Made by a program: the position numbers and the translations under genes | The notes under the pieces: generated by a model | Database searches by the model: none | What the model saw: only the letters and a program-made list of their open reading frames with translations | What the model was told of the DNA's origin: nothing | DNA from: Streptomyces virginiae | GTDB taxonomy: Bacteria; Actinomycetota; Actinomycetes; Streptomycetales; Streptomycetaceae | NCBI RefSeq assembly: GCF_000720455.1 | Contig: NZ_JOAK01000013.1 | Location: 84,488 to 148,487 of the forward strand | Length of the DNA stretch: 64,000 nucleotides | Direction of reading: 5' to 3' | Part shown: positions 20,186 through 33,073 of the stretch, piece by piece | Layout: the number at the start of each line of letters is the position of its first letter | Numbering within the stretch: the first letter of the stretch is position 1

Positions 20186-22854
20186 TGGAGTCGGCTGAAA
20201 TCCGCCGCCGCTGGCTGAGCTTCTTCGAGGAGCGCGGTCACGCCGTTGTCCCTTCGGCGTCGCTCATCGCGGACGACCCGACTCTGCTGCTGGTGCCCGC
20301 GGGCATGGTGCCGTTCAAGCCCTACTTCCTGGGTGAGACCAAGCCGCCGGCCCCCACGCTCACCAGCGTCCAGAAGTGCGTCCGTACGCCGGACATCGAA
20401 GAGGTCGGCAAGACCACCCGCCACGGCACGTTCTTCCAGATGTGCGGCAACTTCTCCTTCGGCGACTACTTCAAGGAAGGCGCCATCAAGTACGCCTGGG
20501 AGCTGCTCACCAGCTCCGTGGCGGACGGCGGCTACGGCCTGGAGCCGGAGAAGCTCTGGATCACCGTCTACCTCGACGACGACGAGGCCGAGCAGATCTG
20601 GCGCGACAAGATCGGCGTCCCGGCCGAGCGCATCCAGCGCCTGGGCAAGAAGGACAACTTCTGGTCCATGGGCGTCCCGGGCCCCTGCGGCCCCTGCTCC
20701 GAGATCAACTACGACCGCGGCCCCGAGTTCGGCGTCGAGGGCGGCCCGGCCGTCAACGACGAGCGCTACGTGGAGATCTGGAACCTGGTCTTCATGCAGT
20801 ACGAGCGCGGCGCCGGCGACGGGAAGGAAGACTTCCCGATCCTCGGTGACCTGCCGTCGAAGAACATCGACACGGGTCTCGGCCTCGAACGCCTCGCGAT
20901 GATCCTGCAGGGCGTGCAGAACATGTACGAGACCGACACCCTGCGCGTGGTCATGGACAAGGCCACGGAGCTGACCGGCGTCCGGTACGGCGCCGCCCAG
21001 AACACGGACGTCTCGCTGCGCGTGGTCGCCGACCACATCCGCACCTCGACCATGCTCATCGGCGACGGCGTCACCCCCGGCAACGAGGGCCGCGGCTACG
21101 TGCTGCGCCGCATCATGCGCCGCGCCATCCGCAACATGCGCCTCATGGGCGCCACCGGTCCCGTCGTCCAGGACCTGATCAACGTCGTGATCGAGACGAT
21201 GGGCCAGCAGTACCCGGAGCTCATCACCGACCGCAAGCGCATCGAGACCGTCGCGCTCGCCGAGGAAGCCGCCTTCCTGAAGGCCATCAAGGGCGGCACC
21301 AACATCCTCGACACCGCCGTGACCGAGACCAAGGCCGCCGGTGGCACGGTCCTCTCCGGCGACAAGGCGTTCCTGCTCCACGACACCTGGGGCTTCCCGA
21401 TCGACCTCACCCTGGAGATGGCCGCCGAGCAGGGCCTCTCCGTGGACGAGCCCGGCTTCCGCCGCCTGATGCAGGAGCAGCGCGACCGGGCCAAGGCCGA
21501 CGCCAAGGCCAAGAAGACCGGCCACGCGGACATGTCCGCCTACCGGGAGATCGCCGACGGCGCCGGCGCCACCGAGTTCACCGGCTACGCCACCAACCAG
21601 GGCGAGTCCACCATCGTCGGCCTGCTGGTCAACGGCGTCTCCGCGCCCGCCGCCTCCGAGGGCGACGACGTCGAGGTCGTCCTCGACCGCACCCCCTTCT
21701 ACGCCGAGGGCGGCGGCCAGCTCGCCGACCAGGGCCGGATCAAGCTCGACTCGGGCGCCGTCATCGTCGTCCGCGACGTGCAGCAGCCGGTGCCGGGCGT
21801 CTCCGTGCACAAGGGCTCCGTCCAGGTCGGCGAGGTGACGGTGGGCGCTTCCGCGTACGCCGCCATCGACGTCAACCGCCGCCGGGCCATCGCCCGCGCC
21901 CACTCGGCCACGCACCTGACCCACCAGGCGCTGCGCGACGCCCTCGGCCCCACGGCCGCCCAGGCCGGCTCCGAGAACAGCCCCGGCCGCTTCCGCTTCG
22001 ACTTCGGCTCCCCGAACGCCGTCCCCGGCTCGGTCCTCACCGACGTCGAGCAGAAGATCAACGACGTGCTCTCGCGGGAGCTCGACGTCACCGCCGAGAT
22101 CATGAGCATCGACGAGGCGAAGAAGCAGGGCGCCATCGCCGAGTTCGGCGAGAAGTACGGCGAGCGCGTGCGCGTCGTGACCATCGGCGACTTCTCCAAG
22201 GAGCTGTGCGGCGGCACGCACGTCGGCAACACCTCCCAGCTGGGCCTGGTGAAGCTGCTCGGCGAGTCCTCCATCGGCTCCGGCGTGCGCCGCGTCGAGG
22301 CCCTCGTCGGCGTGGACGCGTACAACTTCCTCGCCAAGGAGCACACGGTCGTCGCCCAGCTCCAGGAGCTGGTCAAGGGCCGTCCGGAGGAGCTGCCGGA
22401 GAAGATCGCCTCCATGCTCGGCAAGCTGAAGGACGCCGAGAAGGAGATCGAGAAGTTCCGCGCGGAGAAGGTCCTCCAGGCCGCCGCCGGTCTCGCCCAG
22501 AACGCCCAGAACATCAACGGCGTGGCCCTCGTCGTCGGCCAGGTCCCGGACGGCACCGGCGCCGACGACCTGCGCAAGCTGGTCCTCGACGTCCGCGGCC
22601 GCATCCCGGGCGACCGCCCGGCCGTCGTGGCCCTGTTCACCGTGGCGAACGACCGCCCGCTGACCGTCATCGCCACCAACGAGGCGGCCCGCGAGCGCGG
22701 CTTCAAGGCCGGCGACCTGGTCCGTACGGCTGCCAAGACCCTCGGTGGCGGCGGTGGCGGCAAGCCGGACGTCGCCCAGGGCGGCGGCCAGAACGCGGCT
22801 GCCGTGCCGGAGGCCATCAGCGCCGTCGAGCGCCTCGTCGTCGAGACGGCCTGA
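20185..22854 (+). CDS. alaS: Alanyl-tRNA synthetase
   Basis: This class II synthetase charges and proofreads tRNA-Ala. The 889-residue protein has the class II catalytic core at the N-terminus ([37 protein letters not shown]). The editing domain zinc ligands are HSATH at residues 573-577 and CGGTH at 675-679. The C-terminal oligomerisation/C-Ala region ends in a Gly-rich [16 protein letters not shown] segment. Length is standard. The ATG overlaps the previous stop by one base. ruvX follows after two bases, a common linkage. Confidence 0.97.
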   Translation: MESAEIRRRWLSFFEERGHAVVPSASLIADDPTLLLVPAGMVPFKPYFLGETKPPAPTLTSVQKCVRTPDIEEVGKTTRHGTFFQMCGNFSFGDYFKEGAIKYAWELLTSSVADGGYGLEPEKLWITVYLDDDEAEQIWRDKIGVPAERIQRLGKKDNFWSMGVPGPCGPCSEINYDRGPEFGVEGGPAVNDERYVEIWNLVFMQYERGAGDGKEDFPILGDLPSKNIDTGLGLERLAMILQGVQNMYETDTLRVVMDKATELTGVRYGAAQNTDVSLRVVADHIRTSTMLIGDGVTPGNEGRGYVLRRIMRRAIRNMRLMGATGPVVQDLINVVIETMGQQYPELITDRKRIETVALAEEAAFLKAIKGGTNILDTAVTETKAAGGTVLSGDKAFLLHDTWGFPIDLTLEMAAEQGLSVDEPGFRRLMQEQRDRAKADAKAKKTGHADMSAYREIADGAGATEFTGYATNQGESTIVGLLVNGVSAPAASEGDDVEVVLDRTPFYAEGGGQLADQGRIKLDSGAVIVVRDVQQPVPGVSVHKGSVQVGEVTVGASAYAAIDVNRRRAIARAHSATHLTHQALRDALGPTAAQAGSENSPGRFRFDFGSPNAVPGSVLTDVEQKINDVLSRELDVTAEIMSIDEAKKQGAIAEFGEKYGERVRVVTIGDFSKELCGGTHVGNTSQLGLVKLLGESSIGSGVRRVEALVGVDAYNFLAKEHTVVAQLQELVKGRPEELPEKIASMLGKLKDAEKEIEKFRAEKVLQAAAGLAQNAQNINGVALVVGQVPDGTGADDLRKLVLDVRGRIPGDRPAVVALFTVANDRPLTVIATNEAARERGFKAGDLVRTAAKTLGGGGGGKPDVAQGGGQNAAAVPEAISAVERLVVETA

Positions 22855-22856
22855 CG

Positions 22857-23327
22857 ATGACACTGCGCCGCGGCCGCCGACTGGCCATCGACGTCGGGGA
22901 CGCCCGGATCGGGGTCGCGTCCTGCGACCCCGATGGGGTGTTGGCCACACCGGTGGAAACCGTTCCGGGCCGGGACGTCCCCTTCGCCCACCGGCGGCTG
23001 CGGCAGCTCGTCGAGGAGTACGAGCCCCTCGAAGTCGTGGTCGGCCTCCCCCGCTCGCTCAGCGGGCGGGAGGGGCCGGCCGCGGCCAAGGTGCGCGCCT
23101 TCGCGGGCGAACTCGCCAAGGGCATCAAGCCGGTGACGGTCCGTCTGGTGGACGAGCGGATGACCACGGTCACCGCCGCCCAGGGACTGCGCGCCTCCGG
23201 CAGGAACGCGAAGAAGGGCCGGTCGGTCATCGACCAGGCCGCCGCTGTGGTGATCCTTCAGAACGCTCTTGAGACCGAACGGGTATCAGGTAATCCGCCT
23301 GGTGAGTGCGTCGAAGTGGTTGTCTGA
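22857..23327 (+). CDS. ruvX: Holliday junction resolvase-like / pre-16S rRNA nuclease RuvX (YqgF)
   Basis: YqgF family proteins have an RNase H fold and mature the 5' end of 16S rRNA in E. coli. The 156-residue protein has the first catalytic Asp in RRLAIDVGDARIGVASCD, the VVVGLPRSLSGREGPAA segment, and the later acidic residues in RLVDERMTTVTA and SVIDQAAAVVIL. It starts two bases after alaS, so the two are co-transcribed. The resolvase name is historical. A gap of 129 bases separates it from mltG. Confidence 0.93.
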   Translation: MTLRRGRRLAIDVGDARIGVASCDPDGVLATPVETVPGRDVPFAHRRLRQLVEEYEPLEVVVGLPRSLSGREGPAAAKVRAFAGELAKGIKPVTVRLVDERMTTVTAAQGLRASGRNAKKGRSVIDQAAAVVILQNALETERVSGNPPGECVEVVV

Positions 23328-23456
23328 TCGCGATACGGTAACGTTCCGCGCGATGAGACGGCATTCGAACAGCCGTCGCCCACCGTCAAAGAGGCGGAAC
23401 CGGGTGCCACGGACGACGGAGTCCGTGGCCCTGCGTCTCGCGGCTCTAGGGGACCG

Positions 23457-25205
23457 ATGACTGAGTATGGCCGGGGCCGTGGCCCCGAACCCTGGCACCC
23501 TGAGGACCCCCTGTACGGGGACCAGGGGTGGACCGGGCACCAGACCCAGCAGGGCCAGGTGCCGTACGCCGGTGCCCCGCAGCAGGAGTATCAGGACCCC
23601 CAGTACCAGCAGCAGCAGTACCCCCAGCAGCCTCAGTACCAGGAGTACCAGCAGTACCCCGAGTACCAGCAGCAGCAGTACGCGCAGCAGCAGTACGCCC
23701 AGCCTCAGCAGGGGTACGCCCCGCCGCAGCAGGCTCAGCACCCCCAGCAGCCGCAGCAGTACGCCCAGCAGCAGGGGCAGCCCCAGCAGCCGGTGTACGA
23801 CAGCCAGGGCTGGGACACCGGCCAGGGCCAGTACACGGCCGCGGTGCAGACCGACCCGTACGCGGGCGCGGACTACGCCCAGCACCCGTCCGCCGGCTAC
23901 CCCGGCGAGACCCCCGACCTCTACGGCACGGCCGAGGCCTACCCGCCGCCGCAGCCCCCGGGCCGGCGCCACCTGGAGCCGGAACCGGTCGAGCAGGAGG
24001 AGGAGCCCGAGAGCGACCTCCCCGTCGGCGGTGCGGGCGGTCGCGACGGCGAGGACGACGGTGACGGCGACGAGCCCGCGGGCCGCCGCGGCGGCCGGAC
24101 GCCGAAGGGCGGCAAGAAGCAGCGCAGCGGCACGGCCTGCCTGCTCGCCGCCGTGGTCATCCTCGGCGTGGTCGGCGGTGGCGGCTACTACGGCTACAGC
24201 TACATCAAGGCGAGGTTCGCTCCCGCCGAGGACTTCGCCGGCGAGGGCGCCGGCGAAGTCGTCGACGTGGAGATCCCCAAGGGCGCGGGCCTGGGGCAGA
24301 TGGGCCGCATCCTCAAGGAGGCCGGCGTCGTCGCCAGTGCCCAGGCCTTCGTCGACGCGGCGAACGCCAACCCCAGGGGCAAGTCCATCCAGCCCGGTGT
24401 CTACCCGATGAGCAAGAAGATGTCGGGTGCGGCCGCCGTCGCGCTGATGATCGACCCCACCAAGCTGAACGTCATCACCGTCACCGAGGGCATGCGCAAC
24501 TCCAAGGTGTACGAGGCGATCGACAAGAAGCTGAGCAAGCCGGAGGGCACCACCCGGGAGATCGCCCTGCGCGACGCCAAGAACCTGGGCCTGCCGGCCT
24601 GGGCCGGGAACAACCCGAAGCTCATGGACCCGCTCGAAGGCTTCCTGTTCCCGACGCGCTACGACCTCAGCAAGGACAGCACTCCCGAGTCGCTGCTCAA
24701 GCAGATGGTCAAGAACGCCACCGACAAGTACGCGGAACTGGGTGTCGAGGCCAAGGCCAAGGAACTGGGGCTGGAGAACCCGCTCCAGGTCGTCACGGTC
24801 GCCAGCCTCGTCAACGCCGAGGGCAAGAACCACGACGACTTCCGCAAGATGTCCGAGGTCGTCTACAACCGCATGAAGAAGACCAACGACGTCACGAACC
24901 AGAAGATCGAGTTCGACTCGACGTACAACTACGCCAAGAACCAGAGCGAGATCAACTTCAACCTCAAGGAAGCCCAGGCGTTCAACAACCCGTACAACAC
25001 CCACTTCATCAAGGGTCTGCCCGTCGGCCCCATCGGGAACCCGGGCATGGACGCCCTTACCGCTACGCTCAACCCGGACCACGGCGGCTGGATGTTCTTC
25101 GTGTCGGTCGACGGCAACACGACGACCTTCACCAAGACCTACGACGAGCACCTCAAGCTCGTCGCCGAGTTCCAGGAACGGCAGAAGCAGAAGAACGGCG
25201 GGTAG
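23457..25205 (+). CDS. mltG: Endolytic murein transglycosylase MltG with a long disordered N-terminus
   Basis: MltG cleaves nascent peptidoglycan at the membrane and sets glycan length. The 582-residue protein has an unusual cytoplasmic N-terminus of about 165 residues made almost wholly of Gln, Tyr, Pro and Ala (QYQQQQYPQQPQYQEY-type runs). An acidic stretch follows, then one transmembrane helix (about 222-245, TACLLAAVVILGVVGGGGYY). The extracellular YceG/MltG domain has a LysM-like part, then the catalytic region with Glu in VASLVNAEGKNHDDF and the NTYNPYNTHFIKGLPVGPIGNPG-like signature. The ATG at 23457 keeps the whole low-complexity tail. aroE follows after six bases. Confidence 0.93.
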   Translation: MTEYGRGRGPEPWHPEDPLYGDQGWTGHQTQQGQVPYAGAPQQEYQDPQYQQQQYPQQPQYQEYQQYPEYQQQQYAQQQYAQPQQGYAPPQQAQHPQQPQQYAQQQGQPQQPVYDSQGWDTGQGQYTAAVQTDPYAGADYAQHPSAGYPGETPDLYGTAEAYPPPQPPGRRHLEPEPVEQEEEPESDLPVGGAGGRDGEDDGDGDEPAGRRGGRTPKGGKKQRSGTACLLAAVVILGVVGGGGYYGYSYIKARFAPAEDFAGEGAGEVVDVEIPKGAGLGQMGRILKEAGVVASAQAFVDAANANPRGKSIQPGVYPMSKKMSGAAAVALMIDPTKLNVITVTEGMRNSKVYEAIDKKLSKPEGTTREIALRDAKNLGLPAWAGNNPKLMDPLEGFLFPTRYDLSKDSTPESLLKQMVKNATDKYAELGVEAKAKELGLENPLQVVTVASLVNAEGKNHDDFRKMSEVVYNRMKKTNDVTNQKIEFDSTYNYAKNQSEINFNLKEAQAFNNPYNTHFIKGLPVGPIGNPGMDALTATLNPDHGGWMFFVSVDGNTTTFTKTYDEHLKLVAEFQERQKQKNGG

Positions 25206-25211
25206 CAGGAC

Positions 25212-26039
25212 ATGACACGGATACGGGCCGCGGTGCTGGGTTCGCCCATCGAGCACTCGCTCTCACCGGTGCTCCACCGTGCCGCCTATCGGGAGCTCGG
25301 CCTCGACGACTGGTCGTACGACCGCTTCGGGGTCGACGAAGCCGCGCTCCCCGGGTTCGTCGCCGGACTCGGCCCCGAGTGGGCCGGGCTGTCGCTGACC
25401 ATGCCGCTCAAGCGGGCGATCATCCCGCTGCTGGACGGCGTCAGCGACACGGCGGCCTCCGTCGAGGCCGTCAACACGGTCGTCCTCACGCGGGACGGCC
25501 GGCGCCTGGGCGACAACACCGACATCCCCGGCATCGTCGCGGCGCTCCACGAGCGCGGCGTCGAGAAGGTTCCCTCGGCCGCCATCCTCGGCGCCGGGGC
25601 CACCGCCTCCTCGGCACTGGCCGCGCTCTCGCGGATCTGCACCGGCGAGGTCACGGCGTACGTCCGCTCCTCGGCGCGCGCCGACGAGATGCGGCAGTGG
25701 GGCGAGCGGCTCGGCGTCGCCGTCCGCACGGCCGACTGGTCCGAGGCGGCCGCGGCGCTCCAGGCGCCCCTGGTCATCGCGACCACCCCGGCCGGAGCCA
25801 CCGACGAACTGACCGCGGCGGTCCCGGCCGGCCCCGGCACCCTCTTCGACGTCCTCTACGACCCGTGGCCGACCGCCCTCGCCGCCGCCTGGTCGCAGCG
25901 CGGGGGCACGCTCCTGGGCGGCCTGGACCTGCTGGTGCACCAGGCCGTCCTCCAGGTCGAGCAGATGACCGGCCGCTCCCCGGCGCCGCTCGAAGTGATG
26001 CGGCGCGCGGGCCTCGCGGCCCTCTCCGGAGCCCACTGA
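25212..26039 (+). CDS. aroE: Shikimate dehydrogenase
   Basis: The enzyme reduces 3-dehydroshikimate to shikimate with NADPH. The 275-residue protein has the substrate-binding GSPIEHSLSPVLH at the N-terminus and SLTMPLKRAIIP with the catalytic Lys. NTDIPGI and the nucleotide-binding ILGAGATASSAL follow, and the C-terminal region has GLDLLVHQAVLQVE. It begins six bases after mltG, so it may be read from the mltG transcript rather than with the aroC group, which lies 440 bases further on. Confidence 0.95.
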   Translation: MTRIRAAVLGSPIEHSLSPVLHRAAYRELGLDDWSYDRFGVDEAALPGFVAGLGPEWAGLSLTMPLKRAIIPLLDGVSDTAASVEAVNTVVLTRDGRRLGDNTDIPGIVAALHERGVEKVPSAAILGAGATASSALAALSRICTGEVTAYVRSSARADEMRQWGERLGVAVRTADWSEAAAALQAPLVIATTPAGATDELTAAVPAGPGTLFDVLYDPWPTALAAAWSQRGGTLLGGLDLLVHQAVLQVEQMTGRSPAPLEVMRRAGLAALSGAH

Positions 26040-26153
26040 GGCTCCGGCGCGGCCGGGCGGCCGGGCCTGCGAAACGGTCTTGGCGGGAATGTGACTACTC
26101 GCCGGTAATGTCGCCCGTTACCCTGTTCACCTGCACTTTTACAGGGGGATGGG

Positions 26154-26345
26154 ATGGACGGGACGGACACGGAGCAGGTACTGGCGTCGAAGTGGGATCT
26201 CCCCCTGGCGCTGTTCAGCCTGATCAGGGTGGCCTTCGGAGACCTGCCGGTCTGGGCCAAGGCCGTCGTCTTCGGACTCATCGGTTCCGTGGGCGTGTGG
26301 ACGGCGATCAGCTGGCTCCGCGGCCGCCGCAGCCCCGCCCGCTGA
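26154..26345 (+). CDS. Small hypothetical membrane protein
   Basis: A 63-residue ORF between aroE and aroC. Its first half is polar (MDGTDTEQVLASKWDL); its second half holds a hydrophobic segment (VWAKAVVFGLIGSVGVWTAI) and a basic end (WLRGRRSPAR), so it is probably a single-pass membrane protein with the C-terminus inside. A GGGGG ribosome-site-like sequence precedes two possible ATG starts, 26149 out of frame and 26154 in frame. A weak promoter (TTGGCG at 26080, GGTAAT at 26104) is possible. I do not recognise a family. Confidence 0.55.
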   Translation: MDGTDTEQVLASKWDLPLALFSLIRVAFGDLPVWAKAVVFGLIGSVGVWTAISWLRGRRSPAR

Positions 26346-26478
26346 CCACCAAGGCGTCCGACAGCTGGACCGGGGCCCAAGAAACCACTCCGGACGTGGG
26401 AGGATTCGGGTGAGGCGGGTCCGGGCCGCGCACCCGATCGCGCCGTCGCAGTACCAGGCGCGAGCATGAGGAGCATCG

Positions 26479-29703
<3,225 letters not shown>

Positions 29704-29795
29704 CCCACCCGCCCGGTGGCCTGGTGGACGGCCGGGCCTCCGCGGTCATATAACGTTCTCGCATCAGTCGCAGGAACGAGACGGAGTGGCAGCGG

Positions 29796-30587
29796 ATGCA
29801 CCAAGGAGTGGGTGGCGGGGCCTGGGGGCAGCCGGGGCAGCGTCCTGCGGCGCCCCCGCAGCCGCCAATACCCCCGGCGCAGGGCTGGCCGGGTGCGCAC
29901 CCGCCCCCGCCGCCGTCCCAGCACCAGGCCCCGCCCCAGCACCAGGCCCCGGCGTCGCCGCCGCAGGTGCCGCCCGGGCCCGAGACCACCGGGCACATCC
30001 CGCTGCCGCCCGCGGTGGCGGGAACCGGCGGCGCCGTGCTCGCCGTACTGCTGATCGGGCCCGCCGGCGCGGGCAAGACCACCGTGGCCCGGCACTGGGC
30101 CAGCACCCGTCCCGTGCCCACCGCCCACGTCAGCCTGGACGACGTGCGCGAATGGGTCTGCTCCGGCTTCGCCGACCCGCAGGCCGGCTGGAACGAGCAC
30201 TCCGAGGCGCAGTACCGGCTCGCCCGCCGCACCTGCGGTTTCGCGGCCCGCAACTACCTGGCCAACGGCATCTCCTGCATCCTCGACGACGCCGTCTTCC
30301 CCGACCGGCCCGTGGTGGGACTGGGCGGCTGGAAGCGGCACGTGGGGCCGACGCTGCTGCCGGTCGTGCTCCTGCCCGGCCTGGAGATCGTCCTGGAGCG
30401 CAACGCCGAGCGCTCCGGCAACCGCCGGCTCTCCGACGAGGAGGTCGCCCGCATCCACGGCCGCATGGCCGGCTGGTACGGCTCCGGGCTGCCGATCATC
30501 GACAATTCCCAGCTCGACGTCGAAGGCACCGCCCGCGCCCTCGACGAGGCCCTGGCCAGGGCCCTCCCGGCACCGGGCGGCTGGTAG
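29796..30587 (+). CDS. P-loop ATPase/kinase (AAA_33/zeta-toxin-like) with a proline-rich N-terminus
   Basis: The 263-residue protein has a disordered N-terminal third made of Pro, Gln, Gly and Ala (residues 1-75). A compact P-loop domain follows: Walker A LIGPAGAGKTTVARHW, VSLDDVREWVCSGF, SCILDDAVFPDRP, LERNAERSGNRRLSDEEVARIH and PIIDNSQLDVEGTA. The layout is that of small polynucleotide-kinase-like or zeta-like P-loop proteins. The substrate is unknown and no antitoxin partner is adjacent. The ATG follows GGAG with a long spacing. Confidence 0.8.
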   Translation: MHQGVGGGAWGQPGQRPAAPPQPPIPPAQGWPGAHPPPPPSQHQAPPQHQAPASPPQVPPGPETTGHIPLPPAVAGTGGAVLAVLLIGPAGAGKTTVARHWASTRPVPTAHVSLDDVREWVCSGFADPQAGWNEHSEAQYRLARRTCGFAARNYLANGISCILDDAVFPDRPVVGLGGWKRHVGPTLLPVVLLPGLEIVLERNAERSGNRRLSDEEVARIHGRMAGWYGSGLPIIDNSQLDVEGTARALDEALARALPAPGGW

Positions 30588-30714
30588 CGGCCCCCACACA
30601 GCCCGGGCGGGGGAGAGGGCGGGGGCGGCGGCCCGTCGCGGCGGGGGTCGTACCGCGCCTCGTCCGGACGCGCTCGCCGGGCCGGATCCGCAGGGCGCTC
30701 GTACGCTCGAAGAC

Positions 30715-31821
30715 ATGTCAGACGTGTACGCCGCCCGTCGGGGCCTGCTTCGCGACCGATGCGCCGCCGCGGGGAACGCCGCAGCGCTGATCACGCGTCC
30801 GGCGAACGTCCGCTACCTCTCCGGGGCGTCACCGCTCGGCGCCGTACTGCTCGTCGGACCGACCGAGGACGCGATGTTCTGCGCCGGCGCACCCACCGGC
30901 GAGGCCGACGAAGGCCGCCTCGACGAACACCTCCGGGTCACCGTGCTGGCCGGCCGCGGCGGGGACCCCGCCGTCGCGGCGGCCGACGCCGCCTCCTCCG
31001 TACGTGCCGACTCGCTCGCCGTGGAGGAGCACCACCTCACCGTCGCCCGGCACCGGGCCCTGCGGTCCGTCGCGCCCAGGCTGCGCCTCGCCGACCTCGG
31101 CAACGCGGTGGAGCAGCAGCGCCTCGTCAAGGACGAGGGGGAGATCGCCTGCCTGCGGATCGCCGCCGAGATCGCCGACCAGGCCCTGGGCGAGCTGCTG
31201 GAGTCCATCCTCGTCGGGCGCACCGAACGCCACCTCGCGCTGGAGCTGGAGCGCCGGCTCGTCGACCACGGTGCGGACGGCCCGGCCTTCCCGACCTCCG
31301 TCGGCACCGGCCCGCACTCCGGCCGCTCCCGGCACCGCCCCTCCGACCGCAGGGTGGAGGAGGGCGACTTCCTCTCCGTCTGCCTGGGCGCCAACTACCG
31401 CGGCTACCGGTGCGAGATCGGCCGGACCTTCGTCATCGGCACCACCCCGGCCGACTGGCAGATCGAGCTCTACGACTGCGTCTTCACCGCCCAGCGGGCG
31501 GGCCGGGAGGCACTCCTGCCGGGGGCCGCCTACCGGGAGGTCGACCACGCGGCCCGGTCCGTACTGGACTCCGCGGGGCACGCGGAAGCCCTCGCTCCAT
31601 GGACGGGACACGGTGTCGGCCTCGAAATCGACGAGGACCCGCAGCTTGCACCTACGGCAATGGGTAAACTGGACGCTTGCGTGCCGGTCACCGTCGAACC
31701 GGGGGTTCACCTCCCCGGCCGGGGAGGTGTCCGGATCGATGACACGCTCGTCGTACGCCCCGAGGCGGACGGCGGTCCCGAGCTACTCACCATTACGACC
31801 AAGGAGCTGCTCGCGCTCTAG
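30715..31821 (+). CDS. M24 (aminopeptidase P-like) protein with altered metal ligands
   Basis: The 368-residue protein has the creatinase-type N-terminal domain and an M24 pita-bread domain. Compared with the five canonical metal ligands, the first Asp position is Cys (C223 in VCLGANYRGY) and the second Asp is Glu (E234 in CEIGRT). His (H299 in TGHGVG) and Glu (E328 in VEPG) are kept, and the last Glu is Asp (D342 in RIDDTL). The catalytic-His position in the LEVHE-type motif reads LEIDE. Peptidase activity is therefore doubtful or altered. TACGCT ends seven bases before the ATG with no clear Shine-Dalgarno, suggesting a leaderless mRNA. efp follows after 59 bases. Confidence 0.88.
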   Translation: MSDVYAARRGLLRDRCAAAGNAAALITRPANVRYLSGASPLGAVLLVGPTEDAMFCAGAPTGEADEGRLDEHLRVTVLAGRGGDPAVAAADAASSVRADSLAVEEHHLTVARHRALRSVAPRLRLADLGNAVEQQRLVKDEGEIACLRIAAEIADQALGELLESILVGRTERHLALELERRLVDHGADGPAFPTSVGTGPHSGRSRHRPSDRRVEEGDFLSVCLGANYRGYRCEIGRTFVIGTTPADWQIELYDCVFTAQRAGREALLPGAAYREVDHAARSVLDSAGHAEALAPWTGHGVGLEIDEDPQLAPTAMGKLDACVPVTVEPGVHLPGRGGVRIDDTLVVRPEADGGPELLTITTKELLAL

Positions 31822-31880
31822 CCCGCACTGCCGGGTAGTGCGCGCACCCGTGGTCTTCCAGTGCAGGAGATTCCGCAACC

Positions 31881-32447
31881 GTGGCTTCCACGAACGACCT
31901 CAAGAACGGCATGGTGCTCAAGCTCGACGGTGACCAGCTCTGGTCCGTCGTCGAGTTCCAGCACGTCAAGCCCGGCAAGGGCCCGGCCTTCGTGCGCACC
32001 AAGCTCAAGCACGTGCTCTCCGGCAAGGTCGTCGACAAGACCTTCAACGCCGGCACGAAGGTCGAGACGGCCACCATCGACCGCCGTGACATGCAGTTCT
32101 CTTACATGGACGGCGAGTACTTCGTCTTCATGGACATGCAGACCTACGACCAGCTGATGGTCGACAAGAAGGCTGTCGGCGACGCCGCCAACTTCCTCAT
32201 CGAGGGCTTCACCGCCTCCGTGGCGCAGCACGAGGGCGAGGTGCTCTACGTCGAGCTCCCGGCCGCCGTCGAGCTCGTCATCGAGCACACCGACCCGGGC
32301 GTCCAGGGCGACCGCTCCACCGGCGGCACCAAGCCGGCGCGCCTGGAGACCGGCCACGAGATCCAGGTCCCGCTCTTCGTCAACACGGGCGAGAAGGTCA
32401 AGGTCGACACCCGCAGCAGCGACTACCTCGGCCGGGTGAACAGCTAA
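31881..32447 (+). CDS. efp: Translation elongation factor P
   Basis: EF-P relieves ribosome stalling at proline runs. The 188-residue protein has three OB-like domains. The domain I loop is [10 protein letters not shown] with the Lys at the tip, and the C-terminus has the signature [24 protein letters not shown] (in part). The GTG start lies about 12 bases after AGGAG. nusB begins two bases after its stop, so both are co-translated. Confidence 0.96.
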   Translation: MASTNDLKNGMVLKLDGDQLWSVVEFQHVKPGKGPAFVRTKLKHVLSGKVVDKTFNAGTKVETATIDRRDMQFSYMDGEYFVFMDMQTYDQLMVDKKAVGDAANFLIEGFTASVAQHEGEVLYVELPAAVELVIEHTDPGVQGDRSTGGTKPARLETGHEIQVPLFVNTGEKVKVDTRSSDYLGRVNS

Positions 32448-32449
32448 CC

Positions 32450-32884
32450 GTGGCTGCCCGGAGCAACGCGCGCAAGCGCGCCTTCCAGATCCTCTTCGAG
32501 GCCGACCAGCGCGGGGTGTCCGTCCGCGAGGTCCTCGCGGACTGGATCCGCCACGCGCGGTCGGACGACCGGCAGCCGCCGGTCAGCGCCTTCACGATGG
32601 ATCTCGTCGAGGGTTACGCCGACAAGGTGAACCGCATCGACGACCTGATCGTCACCTACGCCGTGGACTGGGACCTCGACCGCATGCCGGTCGTGGACCG
32701 GAACATCGTGCGGCTCGGTGCCTACGAGCTGATCTGGGTGGACGACACCCCGGACGCCGTGGCCATCGACGAGGCCGTCCAGCTCGCCAAGGAGTTCTCC
32801 ACGGACGAGTCCCCCTCGTTCGTGAACGGGCTGCTGGCCCGCTTCAAGGACCTGAAGCCGAGCCTGCGGCGCAGCGAGAGCTGA
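32450..32884 (+). CDS. nusB: Transcription antitermination factor NusB
   Basis: NusB binds boxA RNA with S10 in rRNA antitermination. The 144-residue all-helical protein has ARSNARKRAFQILFEADQRG, the VDRNIVRLGAYELIW block and DEAVQLAKEFSTDESPSFVNGLL. It starts at a GTG two bases after efp and ends at a terminator shared with the convergent bldD region. Confidence 0.95.
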   Translation: MAARSNARKRAFQILFEADQRGVSVREVLADWIRHARSDDRQPPVSAFTMDLVEGYADKVNRIDDLIVTYAVDWDLDRMPVVDRNIVRLGAYELIWVDDTPDAVAIDEAVQLAKEFSTDESPSFVNGLLARFKDLKPSLRRSES

Positions 32885-32921
32885 CCGCACGCCGCCCCAC
32901 GGCAGCACCGGCACCGCCATT

Positions 32922-32959
32922 CGGAAGGGCCCGCAACGCACGCGCTGCGGGCCCTTCCG
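32922..32959 (+). terminator. Terminator after nusB
   Basis: Perfect 14-bp arms (32922-32935 and 32946-32959) enclose a 10-base loop, 38 bases after the nusB stop. Confidence 0.8.
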
Positions 32960-32995
32960 TTGTCGCCCCTGCGTCCGCCGTGGCACGAGGGACGC

Positions 32996-33044
32996 AAAAA
33001 ACCGGTGGGTGCCGGGCCCCCGCAAGGGCCCGGCACCCACCGGT
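32996..33044 (-). terminator. Rho-independent terminator of bldD
   Basis: Perfect 19-bp arms (33001-33019 and 33026-33044) with a six-base loop are followed, on the minus strand, by a run of six T (32996-33001). It is one of the few terminators here with a classical T run, 30 bases past the bldD stop. Confidence 0.9.
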
Positions 33045-33073
33045 AAACGTTTCTGCTGGTCTGGAGCGTGAGG

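Noticed and set aside
19978..22950. A 990-codon minus-strand frame opposite alaS.
   Set aside because: A shadow of alaS codon structure without any protein family features.
23570..23800. CAG/TAC-rich repeats that might suggest a repeat array or CRISPR.
   Set aside because: They encode the Gln/Tyr/Pro tail of MltG in frame. Units are irregular with no constant repeat and spacer sizes.
29796..30587. Calling the P-loop gene a zeta toxin.
   Set aside because: There is no adjacent epsilon-type antitoxin, and the motifs fit general small P-loop kinases equally well.
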